Assembly (NCBI GenBank): GCA_015499985.1
Contig: JAAAUF010000211.1
Location: 9,881-49,511, forward strand
Source of the DNA: Haplosporangium gracile
Taxonomy: Eukaryota > Mortierellomycota > Mortierellomycetes > Mortierellales > Mortierellaceae
Direction of reading: 5' to 3'
Length of the DNA: 39,631 bases
Part shown: in pieces, positions 1 to 12,271 of the stretch
Numbering within the stretch: position 1 is the first letter of the stretch
How the letters are laid out: the number at the start of each line of letters is the position of its first letter
The notes under the pieces: model-generated
Seen by the model: only the letters and a program-made list of their open reading frames with translations
Told to the model about the DNA's origin: nothing
Database searches by the model: none
Made by a program: the position numbers and the translations under genes

Positions 1-1814
1 AAAAAAAAAAGCGCGGGCCATGTTTCCAACCGGCCCCCCGTCCATCCTTTTTCTCTCTGTCTCCGCACCTGCAGCTAGAATAGTAATTGAAATAAAGAGA
101 TTACAGTAAAGGAACAATCACAAAAGAGATGTGATACGATATGCGGATATGCAGAGTATGTGTTGAGCAGGCGGGCGGAGAGTAAGGTGTATAAAGCAAG
201 GGCGTAATTCAAGGGGGGTTCAAAAGTTAAAGTCAAGGTTTCCCAAGAGAGAGGAAGAAGCAGGACAAAAAAAAGGAGAGAAGGAGCTCATTGTTGTTGG
301 TGCTCGAAAAAAAAAAAAAGAAAAAAGAAAGAGAAGAGAAAGAAGGGAAGGAGACAATGGATATTGCAAGAAAAGGGGCACAAGGAGGCAGTTGATAGCT
401 GTTGGCTGTTGTTGTTGATTGGCTGTTGTTTTGGTACTGTTCATTCTTTGTATATGCGTTCTTGCCTTTTGAAGCGGATTACTGACTCAGTAGTATCGGG
501 TCCTTTGTTTGTTTTGTTTACTCTTGTTTCAAGGTTGTGACAAGGAACACAACGAAGGGATCTGATGCAGAAGTATGTGAGAGAAAGAGAGTGGTGGTGA
601 GATGCAAGTGTGAAAGTAAATGAGAGCGACGATGAAGTGCGAGTGATGCAGTAGCGACGATGAGAGTGAGAGTGAGTGAATGAGGATGGGAACGATGGGA
701 GTGATGGATGAGAGTAAAAAGAAAGAAAGAACGAAGGTGTCAGGGAAGACAGCAGCGGAACAAAGAAAAAGAAAGTGGCGACCAGACACGATAGTTAATG
801 CAATTATCTCGAGATGACTTCACCGATGGAAAACTTTATTCTTTTCATTCATCTCCCACTTCAATTGCTTCTCTTCTCTTCTCTTCTTCCTCTTCTCCTG
901 TTCTTCCGTTTAATTGTGGTTGTGCCAACGCCACCCATTAGCTGCTCACACACACACTTGGGCGCTCAATTGGAAACAAAATTCGAGGGGCCTAGAGTCA
1001 GGGGTATTTTCAAAGGGCCACTCTTGCTGGTAAGGGTGCGCTAATTTAAAGTCAACATAACACCCAACGGACACTGTCCAAAACACATGCATCTGTGCAT
1101 GGCTCATGCGATGATACATTACTCGTGCCTGCCAAAAAATAGTAAAAAAAGAAATAGACAGAGATGAAGCATGATTTTTGATCCATCTCCCCCTCTCTGT
1201 CAGAGAGTCAAGAGAGTAAGAAGAAAAAGGAGCATGAACAATTTACTCGAGATCAGTTCTAGCGAAGAATAAGATTACTAGGGTGGTTTGCACTAGTGGG
1301 AGGAGAGTCACAAAATAAAGGGGTGTACCATGCAATGGAGCTGGTCTCTACAAGGAGGAGGATGAGTTTCTCCAGGGGCGAGGGGCGAGAGGCACATAAA
1401 TGGAAATGAAACGCGCTGTAGTTGGTGTTTGAACTCACGATCATCATTGATTCAGTGAGGGAAGTGATGGAGTGTCGATGAACATAAAAATGGAAAACGA
1501 GGACGTAGGTGGGGTGGTTGAACAGTATAGGGAAAACGAGGTCGTTATGATGAACGCAAGTAGGTATCATAACGAGAAAGTAACAGAGAAGGTAGAGTAG
1601 AATAGTAGCATCTTCTTGATCGTCCCTCCTCTCCTTTCTCCCTTCCTCCCGTCCTCCCGTCTTCCCCATCTCCCATTTCATCTCTTTTTCAGGACAGTGA
1701 GTAATGAATATCATCCCTTGTTGCTTATTGTCCCAGGACCACGCTGGACCGGAGGAGAGGAATCACACATGATTGACGAAAGGGTGAATTTGGGATGTGG
1801 ATATATATAATGAC

Positions 1815-1843
1815 ATAAGGATAAGGATAAGGATAAGGATAAG
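1815..1843 (+). repeat. Hexanucleotide microsatellite (ATAAGG)n
   Basis: Nearly five perfect copies of ATAAGG in direct tandem. The unit contains GATAA, but each core is preceded by G, so it is a poor match to the fungal GATA-factor site (HGATAR). Two further copies of GGATAA occur in the diverged repeat region near 11630. Confidence 0.85.
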
Positions 1844-2131
1844 CGAAGAGCTGAGAGCGAGAGTGAGAGTGTGTGTTTGTAAAAGATTTAAAGATGAAAT
1901 GCGAGGTCAATTAGATGCAGAGGTGGCGAGTATGGAGGCCACGGACAAGAAAAACTGGAGGACGAGACTGAATGTCGATCGTCTCTTTCTCCGTTATGGC
2001 CCTGAGAGAGGGCGAAAGTGACAGTTAGACATGATTACAAGATGCGGAAAACAACTCACCCTTATACGCAGGTTCGATGTGATGTGTGATGTGATGTCTG
2101 CACGATCGATGAGATTGGCACAGGTTTTTGT

Positions 2132-2270
2132 GGAGAAAGAAAAAGGGAAAAGAGAAAAGAGGGGGGGAAGGAGTGAAAGGGGAGAAGAGTGAAAAGAAGG
2201 AAGAACAAAGAGAGGACGAACAAAAAAAAAAAGAAAAAAAAAAAAGGAAGGAAGGGAAGGGAAGGAAGGA
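2132..2270 (+). repeat. Long purine-rich tract
   Basis: About 140 bases that are almost entirely A and G on the plus strand, with runs of A (11-12) and G (7) and a GGAAG-type repeat near the end. The overlapping open frames (Lys/Glu-rich on plus, Phe/Ser-rich on minus) are products of this composition. Such mirror-like purine tracts can adopt triplex structure; this is known of the sequence class and was not tested here. Confidence 0.7.
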
Positions 2271-4288
2271 CTCATCAACGAACACCTTGACTGTCATAAC
2301 GACCAGAACTCACTCATCCGATACTACCATCCTTTTTTGGACAGACAAACAAAAAACCACAACAGTCTGTCTTGCCTTGTCGATTGAGAATACTATCATG
2401 ACCCACATTCCTGTTTTCTTTGTCAACTCAAGTCAGAATAGATCCTGACTGATTGTCGATTATGTGTGTGAATGTGGCCAAAAGTGAGTGGATTCGTAAA
2501 GACAAACAAATGAATCAACACCCTCCCTTTGCAACTGACATACAACAATCTAAACAACCATAACAATGAACATCATCCATACATCAACAAAAAAGTCTGT
2601 CAACCAGGGAGACATGCAGAAAAACAAAGAAGATGGCGCAAAGGCATCACGTCAGAGCTCAGGTACATATGTCCGACTACACTGCAGAAGGGTGAAAGGC
2701 ATGTGCTCACTAAAATGGTAAGGCGTCTTGTTTACCTTTTTTGCCTTTGCCCTTGCAGAGCACCCAGGGGGTGGCTACTTCAAGAGGAATATGCGCACAA
2801 ACACACATCCTGCACTCGCAGGATGGATGTAAAGTTGTAAACAAGATCAGACGACCATACCAAACATGCAAGCGGAGAGAGTATCCAGAGCGAAGGATTG
2901 CGCCCAGCAGCCTCATCGACAGCTATCGAATTGGCCATCAATTCCGAACCGGGCAGCAAAAGTGGCAAGGGCCTCTCTCAAGGGCGAGAAGGTCCATGCG
3001 CGCGTTCCCTCATCCTCATGGCAGCAAACCATTGCCCAAATCCAGGCCCTGGCAAATGGTTTTGTCTGCTGTTTTAACATATCAAGCCTTACAAATGTCA
3101 GTCAGTCGAGCTGAAAAACAAGTTGATGGTTGAACCGAGCGATAACAGGAACGGGGCAAACTAGGACAAGCGAGAGTAGAGACCCATTCAAATGAAAAAA
3201 CGACTGGCGTCATGGCGTCATTCCTGTTGGTTCTAATATCCATGTGTCTACAGTAAGGAATTGCATGGCTGCAATAAACGTCGTCCATATTTTTGCTTGT
3301 ATACATTAACGCTACCTGTTTATTGAGAGCATAAAAGAAAGCGCGTGTACAGTACCCTTTTTTTTCTGCTTGTTGGAATCCGATGATTGGCGAGGCTTGG
3401 GTCATGATCGTGAGAAGGGACGGGGGGACCAGGCAACCAAAGCAAAACAACAAAACAACAAACAAAAATCAATCGGCGTGTGGCGGCAGGGTCCACTTTT
3501 TCACTATCGTCATAGGAAGTGGGTTTTTGCTCTCGACCAACAGGAAACGCTCTGGACGACGTGAGAAAGTCGTGGTTTGACCGATTGCTGTTTTTTCATG
3601 GCGTGCTCTAGCTTTGTTTTTCTTTTTCGTCACAGGGTTATTCCTGCACTTTGGACCCTCGTGAGAAGCGGGGCTCTCTGTGATACCAATTAGTTTGCTT
3701 TTTTTCGTAAGAACTTGTCTTGTCTTGCCCTCTCATTACTTGTCGCCTACCTGAGTTGGAGCCTTTTGCGAACCCAGACCCTTCTTTCGCACAATTGAGC
3801 CATATATCGATACGCGTCGAGCTACCTTTGATGATCGACTGGAGAACTTCGTACTTCTTGCAAATGGTTACAATATCCTCTCTCGACGCGAAACGAGATG
3901 GTTGTAGACGTTTAGGTTGCGCGAAAGAGATTTGTCCCCTATATTAGCCAAAAGTCACCTGATCAAAAGAGACTGCTTTTTCGTTCTGCCATCAGTCCAC
4001 TTTCTCTGCACAACTGTCGAAAGGGGCCAACTCAGTAAGGAAGCAAACCCACCAAAAAAGGGACGTATTCGTCTCTCACGCTTCTCCCTTTGCCCCTTCC
4101 TCCTCTCACCTTTTCGTTCACCCTCACTCAACTCTACCATCAGCAATCCACTACACGCACACATCAGCCTTGACATAACAATCGCCGCCATCGATTTTAC
4201 TCGCTCCTCTATCACTTCTCTGTTGACACTCTCCATTCGCGACGGTAACAACAAATAACAAACACAAATAAAACAACGCGCAACTCTT

Positions 4289-7200
4289 ATGAACATCGTC
4301 TTTACAGCTCGCAAGTCGAGCGCAGTCTTCCATGCGATCAAGGGGAACTTTACCGGACCTGAGGATCTCAACCTCATTCTCGGGTAAGAATAGTCAAGTT
4401 CTTTGTCTTACACAGTATGAACAGTGTCTTGTGTCCTCCACGAAGAAGGATAATGCTGACATTGCATACGTTTTTGTACTTTGATTTGACCAAATCGGAC
4501 TTTGATACCATAGCAAAGGAACGAGGGTCGAGGTGTACTTGGTCTCGAGCGATGGCCTCAAGATGGTCAAGGAGTTTGGGATATACGGCGAGATTGCCTG
4601 TCTGGAACCCTTCCGGCCTCCAGTATGTTCTTATCATCAAAACATCTGCGTTTCTCTCTCACGTACTTCCCAACGCGTTTGAAAGCACGTTATCTAACCG
4701 CGCAGTTAATCTGCCACATCTGCGCATATTCGCTTTTTTTCTTCGTTAGGGTCACAACATGGATATGCTCCTATTAACAACAACCCATTATCAAATGCTG
4801 ACGCTGTCGTTGCGTCTGTCGTCGTCCCCGAGCAGTGCCGGAGCGATAGCAACAATTGCTCCGCAGTTCAGCATTTTATCTGACACATACACAGATCTCC
4901 AAGATCGCCATGCTAGACCCTCAGAGGCAGGACAGATAGTCATCATGGACCCAAATTTCTCGGTGATCTGCTGTCACCTCTACCAAGGCCTCCTAAAGTG
5001 CATTCCTGTTAATCCTCACTCGCCCATGGTACCAAGTGGGCGCACTGGCGCGAGCAGTGGCCATAATGCAGGTCGCCAAACACATCCTTCTCGACCCAGC
5101 ACTAGATCTATTGATTCGACTTTTTTGGATCCATTTGACCTCCCTATCGACGAAGTGACCATCATGTCGATGGTATTCTTGCACGGCTGCCAACGACCTA
5201 CTCTTGCGCTGTTGTACCAGGATAAGAAGGAAGTCCGCCATGTCAAGACCTACGAGTTCGATCTCAAAAACAAGGACAAGTCAGAGACTGGATGGGCTCA
5301 AAGTGGACTGAGCGGAGCGAGGACTTGTATTGCTGTTCCAGCTCCCATTGGTGAGAACTGCCTTCCCATGTTTGTGCGCGTGGTGTTTAAGAGTTGCCTT
5401 TTCCATGACCTACACTAATGTACCATTTCATATTCTCATGTTTAGGCGGCTTTTTGGTTGTCGGCGAGTACTCAATTTCTTATTTCAACCCAGCACAGAC
5501 AACGGCAATCTCGATCACCATGAACGCCACTATCATGCAATGCCACAACCATATCGACCAAGGAACCCGATACCTTCTCGGTGACCACAAGGGAATGCTG
5601 TACATCTTGGTTTTGGAAATCAGCAACAATGCGGGATCGTCTTCGAACCGATTGGTACCAGTGTCAGGATTGAAGTTGGAAAGTTTAGGTACAATTTCGA
5701 TCCCAGAAGCGCTCGTTTACCTTGACAACGACCACGCCTTTGTCGGATCACATCTGGGTGACTCGCAGTTAGTTCAGCTGCATGAGAACCCAGATGAGCA
5801 GGGCGAATATGTGGAGATCATGGAGACATTCACCAACATTGCTCCCGTCCTCGACTTTGAGGTCGTCGACTTGGAAGGACAAGGCCAGGTATTTTTCATA
5901 TTTTATCAATTGCGAGTTACTTGAATCCCTGTAGTTCTTGATATGGCATCTAACCATGCTGTTGTTTTTCTGTCCTATAGGGTCAAATTGTGGCATGTTC
6001 AGGGGCTTTCAAGGATGGATCGCTGAGAATTGTCCGAAATGGTGTCGGTATTAATGACAGAGCCGTCTTGGAACTCCCTGGAATCAAGGGACTTTGGTCA
6101 CTGAAAGAAAACTTGGATGCCACGTAAGCATTGCATATCTGGTAGCGTCTTTTGCACGGGCACGGATGGGGAAGAATATGCTATTTACGGAGATTAATGA
6201 GATTCTCCATCGACACCTCTTTTTTTCGCCGCTTTAGTACCGAAGACACCCTGGTGATGAGCTTTCTGAACTCGACGCGCGTGGTTCGTGTGACACCCGA
6301 TTCGGAGATGGTTCAAGAGGAGCTTGATGGATTCTTGAGCGACACAGCCACATTACTCTGTGGAAATGCTCAGGCAGGTCTCCTGCTTCAAGTTACACAG
6401 GGATCGGTTCGATTGATTGCGCCTCCTCAACATATCCAAGCTGGATTGGTCTCGGAATGGAAACCTCCAGCAGGGGAGCCGATTTCGCTTGCATCCATGA
6501 ATGGCACCCAGTGTCTTGTGGCAGTCGGCGGCAAAACCCTTGTCTACCTGGACATTGGATCCGAAGTCGTCAAAAAAGTCGGGTAAGTTCATCATGTCTC
6601 TTGGGCCGTGGCCTAGAAGACTAATGTGGCACTGATGGCTCGCAATCTTTACTTACTGTGCCAATACCTGCCTTGTTACCTTTACTATCATGCTAGTCAA
6701 ACTACATTTGAGAACGAGATTGCGTGCATTGATGTCAATGCGATTGACGGCGGGGACCGACATGCGTCGCAGGTGTGCGCAGTAGGACTTTGGACTGACA
6801 TCAAGGTTCTCTTGGTCCGCTTGCCCACCATGGAGATCCTTGCTTCCCACGACCTGCCAGGAGAGATTCTCCCTCGTTCGTTGCTTCTGTCACGGTTTGA
6901 AGGCATACCCTACCTCTTAGTCGGACTCGGTGAGTGAAACCGTGTGTTTTATCGTTGAAACAACGACTATGGAGTTTTGCTATAAAATAATTATCTCCGC
7001 AAAGTTGGTAACTAATATCATGATCTACATACTAAATAGGCGACGGTCATTTGTTGACGTTTGTTCTCGATGCAACCCTCAGCAGCTTACCAACTCCTAA
7101 AAAGATCTCGCTTGGTACTCAGCCTGTCATGCTTCGACAGATTTCGGCAGCACAGACTGAGGATGGTTTGGCAGCCGCACCAGGATCAACAGCTGGAAAG

Positions 7201-8803
7201 TCTGACCACGTCTTTGCGTGCAGCGACCGACCTACTGTAATTTATAGTTCCAACCGCAAGATCCTCTACTCCAATGTCAATCTCAAGCAGGTCGCCACAG
7301 TTGCATCCTTCAACTGTACGGCTTTCCCAAATGCTCTAGCCCTTGTTGGGTCGGATGGGGAGAGCGTCCTTCGGATTGGAAGCATTGACGAGTTCCAAGA
7401 GTTGCATGTCCGTACGGTTCCTGTCCATGAGAGCGCCAGACGCATTGCATACATGTCGTCGCGAAAGTGCTTTGGAGTCCTTACTACTCAGATTGTATGC
7501 GAGGAGCCTGAGACTTTTGGAACAACCCGCATTGTTGCCTGTGATGAGGAGGAGATTGGATTCGTTCGTCTCTACGACGACCAGACCTTTGACGGTAAGC
7601 ACTGCTCTTTCTTTGGTATTCTTCTCTTTCAGCCGTCGCACTACTTCGTTTTGCTTACAAGATTTCATATTCTCGTTTTTTAGTGTTGGATTCGTACGAA
7701 CTGCAGAGGGATGAAGCACCTCAGTGTATTACAGCCGTTACTTTTGCAGGCGATCCAACGAATTACATTGCGGTCGGAACAGCAGACACGATCTCTGAGG
7801 GTGTCCCTACCAAGGGTCGTATTCTGATTCTGGAAGTGTCAGAGACTAGCAAACTCAAGCTGGTGACAGAATTGGAGGTGCAGGGAGGCGTGATGGCGGT
7901 CAAGGAGTTCCAGGGCAAGCTCCTCTGTGGTGTCAACCACCGGATCTGTCTCTATGCATGGAAGACTTCGGAGAAGGGTTCCAGCGACAACAATCTGACG
8001 TTGGAATGCACACACCGTGGATTTATTCTAGTTCTGACGCTGGCAGTCCATGGCGAGTTTATTATTGCGGGCGATATGATTATGAGCATGACGCTGCTCC
8101 GGTACACGGACAAGAAGATTACCGAGATTGCCAGGGATTCGTCAATGGACATGTTAACTGCGCTGGAGGCGATCGATGACGAGACGTTTATTGCGGCAGA
8201 CAATGCGTCGAGTGTGTTTACGCTTGTCAAGAATACGGAGACGACGAGCGAGGATGAAGCCAAGCGGTTACAGTGGTCTGGAGGATGGCACTTGGGCGAC
8301 CAGATCAACCGGTTCAAGCATGGATCACTTGTGATGGCCAACCAGGAGAACGATGCGCCTGCGATCCCCAAGCTGCTATTTGCAACTGTCAGTGGCGCGA
8401 TTGGCGTTGTTGCGACGCTTACTGCGGACAAGTACGAGCTCCTTCATAAGCTCGAGACCAACATGTCTAAAGTCATCCGTGGCGTTGGAGGCCTCGACCA
8501 CGCCAAGTACGTCCTCTTTTATTCTCGCTGTGATTGTTTATGTTTGTTCGCCGCGTTATCATCCGGTTCAGCTACTAATATTAACCTTGCTCCAACATAA
8601 CAAATAGATGGAGACAGTTCAGGAGTGATCAGAGGACGCTGCCGTCGACCAACTTTGTGGATGGAGATTTGATTGAGCTGTTCTTGGATCTGACAGAGGA
8701 TGAGGTAAACAAGGTCATGATGGGTTCCGAGGGAGGCGAGGCCATTGATGTCCCTGTCGCTGAGATGACCAAGCTTGTCGAAGAGCTCTCTCGTCTCCAT
8801 TAA
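4289..8803 (+). CDS. DDB1: DNA damage-binding protein 1 (DDB1) ortholog
   Basis: Adaptor of CUL4-RING ubiquitin ligases: a three-beta-propeller protein that links the cullin to DCAF substrate receptors, mainly nuclear, also in UV-damage recognition. Ten exons: 4289-4383, 4514-4622, 4750-5350, 5446-5888, 5981-6123, 6238-6582, 6697-6929, 7040-7594, 7684-8506, 8608-8803. All junctions are GT-AG and keep frame, giving 1180 residues (human 1140). Family blocks run from start to end: EDLNLI near the N terminus, [92 protein letters not shown] and the C-terminal EELSRLH. An extra Ser/Arg/His-rich segment (about residues 164-197) replaces a short loop of the first propeller. The ATG is the first in frame after a CT-rich leader. 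The family call is certain; intron ends are inferred from frame and protein similarity. Confidence 0.96.
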
Positions 8804-8911
8804 GAAAATAGGATGACACTTGAGTTATTAGAACTAAAACAAGCAGATCATAACCATTTCCAGCAAATATATACGCTTTGTACAGAAAACAATTGTGTGT
8901 GGCTAGTTTCT

Positions 8912-9592
8912 TTATTTTCGGTATTGGGGGACGGTGTAGCGGAAGACACCGGTGTCACGGAGCTCAAATTCCAAGGACTGATAGAGCATCCTGGCTTCGA
9001 TGCGGTTCGGGTTACTGGTCAGATCGACCATGACACAGCCGTGCGTGTTGACGGCTTCGTCGAGGGCGCGGCGCATCAGGCCCTTCCCTAAACCACGGCC
9101 GCGGCATGTTCCGTCGACTACTACGTCTTCGATGTGGGCGCAGGATTTCATGAGTAGCTTTAGGGTCACGAGTGTTAATGCGCCGACTATTTTTGTGATT
9201 TTAAGTGTTGGTGGTGTGGACGAAGAGGTGGACGAGGAGGTAGAAGTGGAGTAAGAAGAGGAGGAGGGAGTTGAGGAGACTTCTGTGGCGAGAAAGAGGG
9301 AGAAGGTTTCTGTGTTGGCGAGACAGGTTGTGAGGCGGTCGAATGAGGGGCCTGCGGAGCAACGGGTGGAAAGTTGTGGGTAGAGGGTGTCCAGTGCTGT
9401 TGTTACATGTTGGCTTTCGAGGGGTACCGCGAGGTTAGTGGTGTTGGTGGTGAGGGATGGGAAGGTGGAGAGGACGAGGTGCCAAATGACGATGAGGGAT
9501 TGTTGGTCATTGGTGGTGGTGGTAATGGTGGACGGGGTGTAGGGTGTTCCGTCGACTAGTTTTGGGTTGATTGCGAAGAATGATGGAGCCAT
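8912..9592 (-). CDS. GNAT-family N-acetyltransferase
   Basis: Single-exon protein of 226 residues predicted to transfer an acetyl group from acetyl-CoA; the acceptor is unknown. The C-terminal half has the GNAT core: HIEDVVV (beta-4), then the acetyl-CoA pyrophosphate loop RGRGLGKG at residues 164-171, helix LMRRALDEAV, the strand VMVDLTSNP and the terminal LYQSLEFELRDTGVFRYTV. HIED plus RGxGLGK recalls glucosamine-6-phosphate acetyltransferase (GNA1), but the LTSNPNR..A..LYQSL.F tail is more like broad-specificity bacterial and fungal GNATs, so no substrate is assigned. A Ser/Thr-rich insert (about residues 105-127) interrupts the fold's N-terminal half. The gene is tail to tail with DDB1 with 108 bases between the stop codons. 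The ATG has A at -3. Confidence 0.85.
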   Translation of the reverse strand: MAPSFFAINPKLVDGTPYTPSTITTTTNDQQSLIVIWHLVLSTFPSLTTNTTNLAVPLESQHVTTALDTLYPQLSTRCSAGPSFDRLTTCLANTETFSLFLATEVSSTPSSSSYSTSTSSSTSSSTPPTLKITKIVGALTLVTLKLLMKSCAHIEDVVVDGTCRGRGLGKGLMRRALDEAVNTHGCVMVDLTSNPNRIEARMLYQSLEFELRDTGVFRYTVPQYRK

Positions 9593-10405
9593 TTTGGTGT
9601 TGGAATCAGGAATGAACGCAAAGGGATGGAGTCAAAGGAAAGTAAAGGATGATGAAACAAACATCAGCGCATGAAGAGCGTGACTGTGAAAAGGGATCCA
9701 TGGATGCACGGAGCTAATTCAGAGCAGACGACGCGGGGGCTGAGCGATGCAGTTTGTTTGTCTATTTTTTTTTTCTCTCGTTTTTGATCACAAAGCAAAT
9801 GAGATAGATGCTAGGAGGACGAGGATTCGATCATCAGCTTCAGCTACAGATCTTTTTTAGCTCGTTCAGGTGCCAACAGTGACAGCCCTTCCCAGGGCAA
9901 TAGCACTGACGCGAAAGATAACGCGAAAGATAACGCGAAAAATTAAACGCGTGTTCGCGTTCATATGAAGACGGAGCATCATTTATGTCCGTTGCGTTGT
10001 TGTTTTTTCATTTTATTCCCAATAAACGCCAACCGGCGGTCGTTATGAAGGTGAGAAACGCCCTCATTTTCTTTCTTATTTAGTACGACAGCGTAGACGT
10101 ACGCGAGCGAACCATTGTTTCGTTTATATATTTTTACTCTAGGGGAAAGATCTTACGTCCTTCAATTAATCATCATCTCATCAGTCAATGTGGCGAGCGA
10201 ATGAGCTTATTTAATTAGTTCAAAGTCGTTCAAAGGCGCACCCATTTTTTCCGAACGCATTTTTTTTTATTATTCCTAACTCTCATCATCTCATTCACTC
10301 GGCTTTACGGACAAGTATTATTGACTACCCATACCATCCATAAAGAAAGGGAACCAGGACAAAAACTGTCGAGTTATCCTTTTTTAAATAATTTCAATAA
10401 CAGTG
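9593..10405. other. Upstream region of the GNAT gene
   Basis: No coding sequence recognised. It contains the E2F/MBF-like site cluster at 9909-9960 and AT-rich, T-run-rich DNA to its right. An ATG at 10044 followed closely by a GTGAGA donor was considered as a tiny first exon but nothing recognisable follows. Confidence 0.5.
9909..9960. promoter_or_regulatory. Cluster of E2F/MBF-like sites in a 12-bp repeat
   Basis: ACGCGAAA occurs three times at exactly 12-base steps (9909, 9921, 9933), followed by ACGCGT at 9947-9952 and TTCGCGT at 9954-9960. The reverse of ACGCGAAA is TTTCGCGT, close to the E2F consensus, and ACGCGT is the MluI cell-cycle box bound by fungal MBF. It lies about 320 bases upstream of the GNAT start; no gene on its right was recognised, so the target is inferred from position only. 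Confidence 0.5.
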
Positions 10406-11935
10406 TACAGATCCCTAATCCCAGACAGAAATAGATTTTAAAGCTGACAAAATGTTATTCACCTTTGGGCATCCTAGAAGTTGGTATATTTTACAGAATA
10501 AAAACTTGACTTGGTTCATAACGAAGAGCAATTCTTGGAGCCTCAGCATCCCCTCCCTTCCTCTTTTGAAAACATTGAACTCGAGCGCCGCAGACTCAGA
10601 CCCGAGATCCAGACAGGAAATTGAATGAAAGTAAACAACGAATCGTCACGTTCTTGAAGTGGGCAAATCCAAGTTGATATTTCCATATTTTATTCAAAAA
10701 CCGACTCCGCCTTCGAGAGAAAGAGAGTTAAAGTAAGCCACTACAAAATGCCCTATCCCGTCTTTTAAACAACACAGAAACCAGATGCCAAAGCTCTGGA
10801 ACCCAGAACCGGTCAGAATAGAAGTAGAACTCAAACGGATCCTTATAGTGCCTTGGACGTTGTAGTAAAAAAAAAACATTGATATACACGCACATTTCAT
10901 CCAAAAGAGAATAAAATCTGGCTTTGTGAGACGGATGAGAACACAGTCTCGAGAAAAACAGATCCCTCAAAAAAAAAGTTAACATACACCGTTTTACACA
11001 ATAAAACCAAGGGAAAAAATAGGCTCACGGACGGAAGAACATCCAAACAAAAAAAAAGAAACACCAACCAAGTGAATTCCGTCCAAACAACATGGAACAA
11101 GTCCCACAGACCCTAGCTCCCAGATAGAAATGGATCTAAATCGTACCTTCTCTCGTCGCAGCATCTAATCCAAGACGTTGGCGTTTTCAAAATTAAAAAC
11201 TTGAACTGCCAGTTATCGAAGAGCGAAAAAAGAGTGCACATCGAGAGGGCCCGCCCCAATCTCTCGTCTCAAAAAAAAATAAAAAACGATGCAGTAGACC
11301 TAAGATCTATTTCCATATTGAAATAAAAGCAAAGCTTCCGTGCACGTCGTTCGTACTCTGCATATCCACGTAGTTAACATTTCTATATGTCATTTAAAAT
11401 CGCCTTTAGCTAGTCGAGTAAAGATAAGCAGGGTTGTAAGTATGACATTGCACTATCTCTCCCTTTTAACAATACAAAAACCAGTTGCCAAGGTTACACA
11501 TTCAGAATTACTCAGAGTAAAACGGCAAAACTGGCATGATACATCGCTTTGAACATGTTTAAGAGTGTTTAAAATATGCATCCCATCCTCTCAATAGAAA
11601 AAATAAATATCCAACTTGAAAAGTAGGATAAGGATAATTCTCAACACCCCGCCAATGCATTCCATCCTTCATCATGTACAAAATAAACGGCTACGCACCC
11701 AGCTCAGTTCCAGACAGAAATGAAGAGCCAGAGGGCACCGTCTCCCATCCAGCTGCCAAATTCAAGTCATTGATACCATTTAATATTTATTTTTGAATGG
11801 GTTCGATTTAAAGGAAAGACAGCAAAGAGGTGAGAGACTCTACATGATAACCGTCATACGATATTACAAAACGAACAGCCAAAGTTAGACGCAGAAACAA
11901 ACAGTTCTTCTCGTATTCCCTTGAACATGTCCAGA
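10406..11935. repeat. Strongly diverged tandem repeat, about three units
   Basis: Matching blocks recur in the same order. CCCAGACAGAAATAGAT near 10422 matches CCCAGATAGAAATGGAT near 11118 and TTCCAGACAGAAATGAAG near 11709. AAAAACTTGACTTGG...CGAAGAGC near 10500 matches AAAAACTTGAACTGCC...CGAAGAGC near 11195. CTTTTAAACAACACAGAAACC...GCCAAAG near 10763 matches CTTTTAACAATACAAAAACC...GCCAAGG near 11463 and a weaker copy near 11868. TTGAACATGT follows the block in units two and three (11550, 11922). The offset between units one and two is 630-700 bases; unit three is shorter. No coding potential was seen. The origin is unknown: a dead transposable element or a non-coding tandem array are both possible. 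Confidence 0.5.
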
Positions 11936-12261
11936 TAATTAGCACATGCCGCCACGCCACGAAAAAGAAAGAAGAGATGGCTAACGCGTAGTGAAAGAGG
12001 TTGAGATTCTTTCCTCAACAAATCTCTCGCTTGATCATTTACGAACCTAATGATTCGGAACTAATAAACCCAAGCCAAAGCAGCTGTGGCAAAAAAAACA
12101 AACATCAGGTTCAACACCTCAGAGAAATTGAAATGCATGCGTTCATATAAAAAAAACACCCTCTGGCTCATAAAGAAAAAAGGTCCTGAGTCCGACTGTG
12201 CATCCTCGTTGAGCAATATGGGAAAAGCAGCACAGACCAGGATCCAGTCTGACTGAAAAAA

Positions 12262-12271
12262 NNNNNNNNNN
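12262..12271. other. Assembly gap (10 N)
   Basis: Ten N bases directly after a run of A in the repeat-containing region. A fixed block of ten N is usually a scaffold join of unknown size, so the spacing between the left and right parts of the window may not be real. Confidence 0.95.

Larger units (their letters stand above)
1..4288. other. Intergenic region, no supportable gene
   Basis: The many short open frames here are mostly low-complexity translations of purine- or pyrimidine-rich DNA. No known domain, no chain of splice-compatible exons and no tRNA was seen on either strand. A stretch around 2860-3060 reads on the plus strand as a Ser/Gly/Gln-containing frame with fairly ordinary composition and could be a scrap of old coding sequence, but I cannot identify it. 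The last 200 bases are the CT-rich, ACA-rich leader of DDB1, with no TATA box. Confidence 0.6.

Noticed and set aside
1815..1843. Telomere-like or GATA-site array
   Set aside because: ATAAGG is not a known fungal telomere repeat, and the GATA cores have G at the wrong flank; treated as a microsatellite.
1994..2448. Overlapping open frames of 90-106 codons on both strands
   Set aside because: They are Phe/Ser- or Lys/Glu-repeats produced by the purine tract at 2132-2270; no domain or splice structure.
3082..3465. 127-codon minus-strand frame
   Set aside because: No recognisable motif, odd composition, no partner exons.
10044..10250. Two-codon first exon (ATGAAG) with GTGAGA donor and TTTAG acceptor
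   Set aside because: The following frame of about 45 codons has no recognisable features and AT-rich composition; likely chance.
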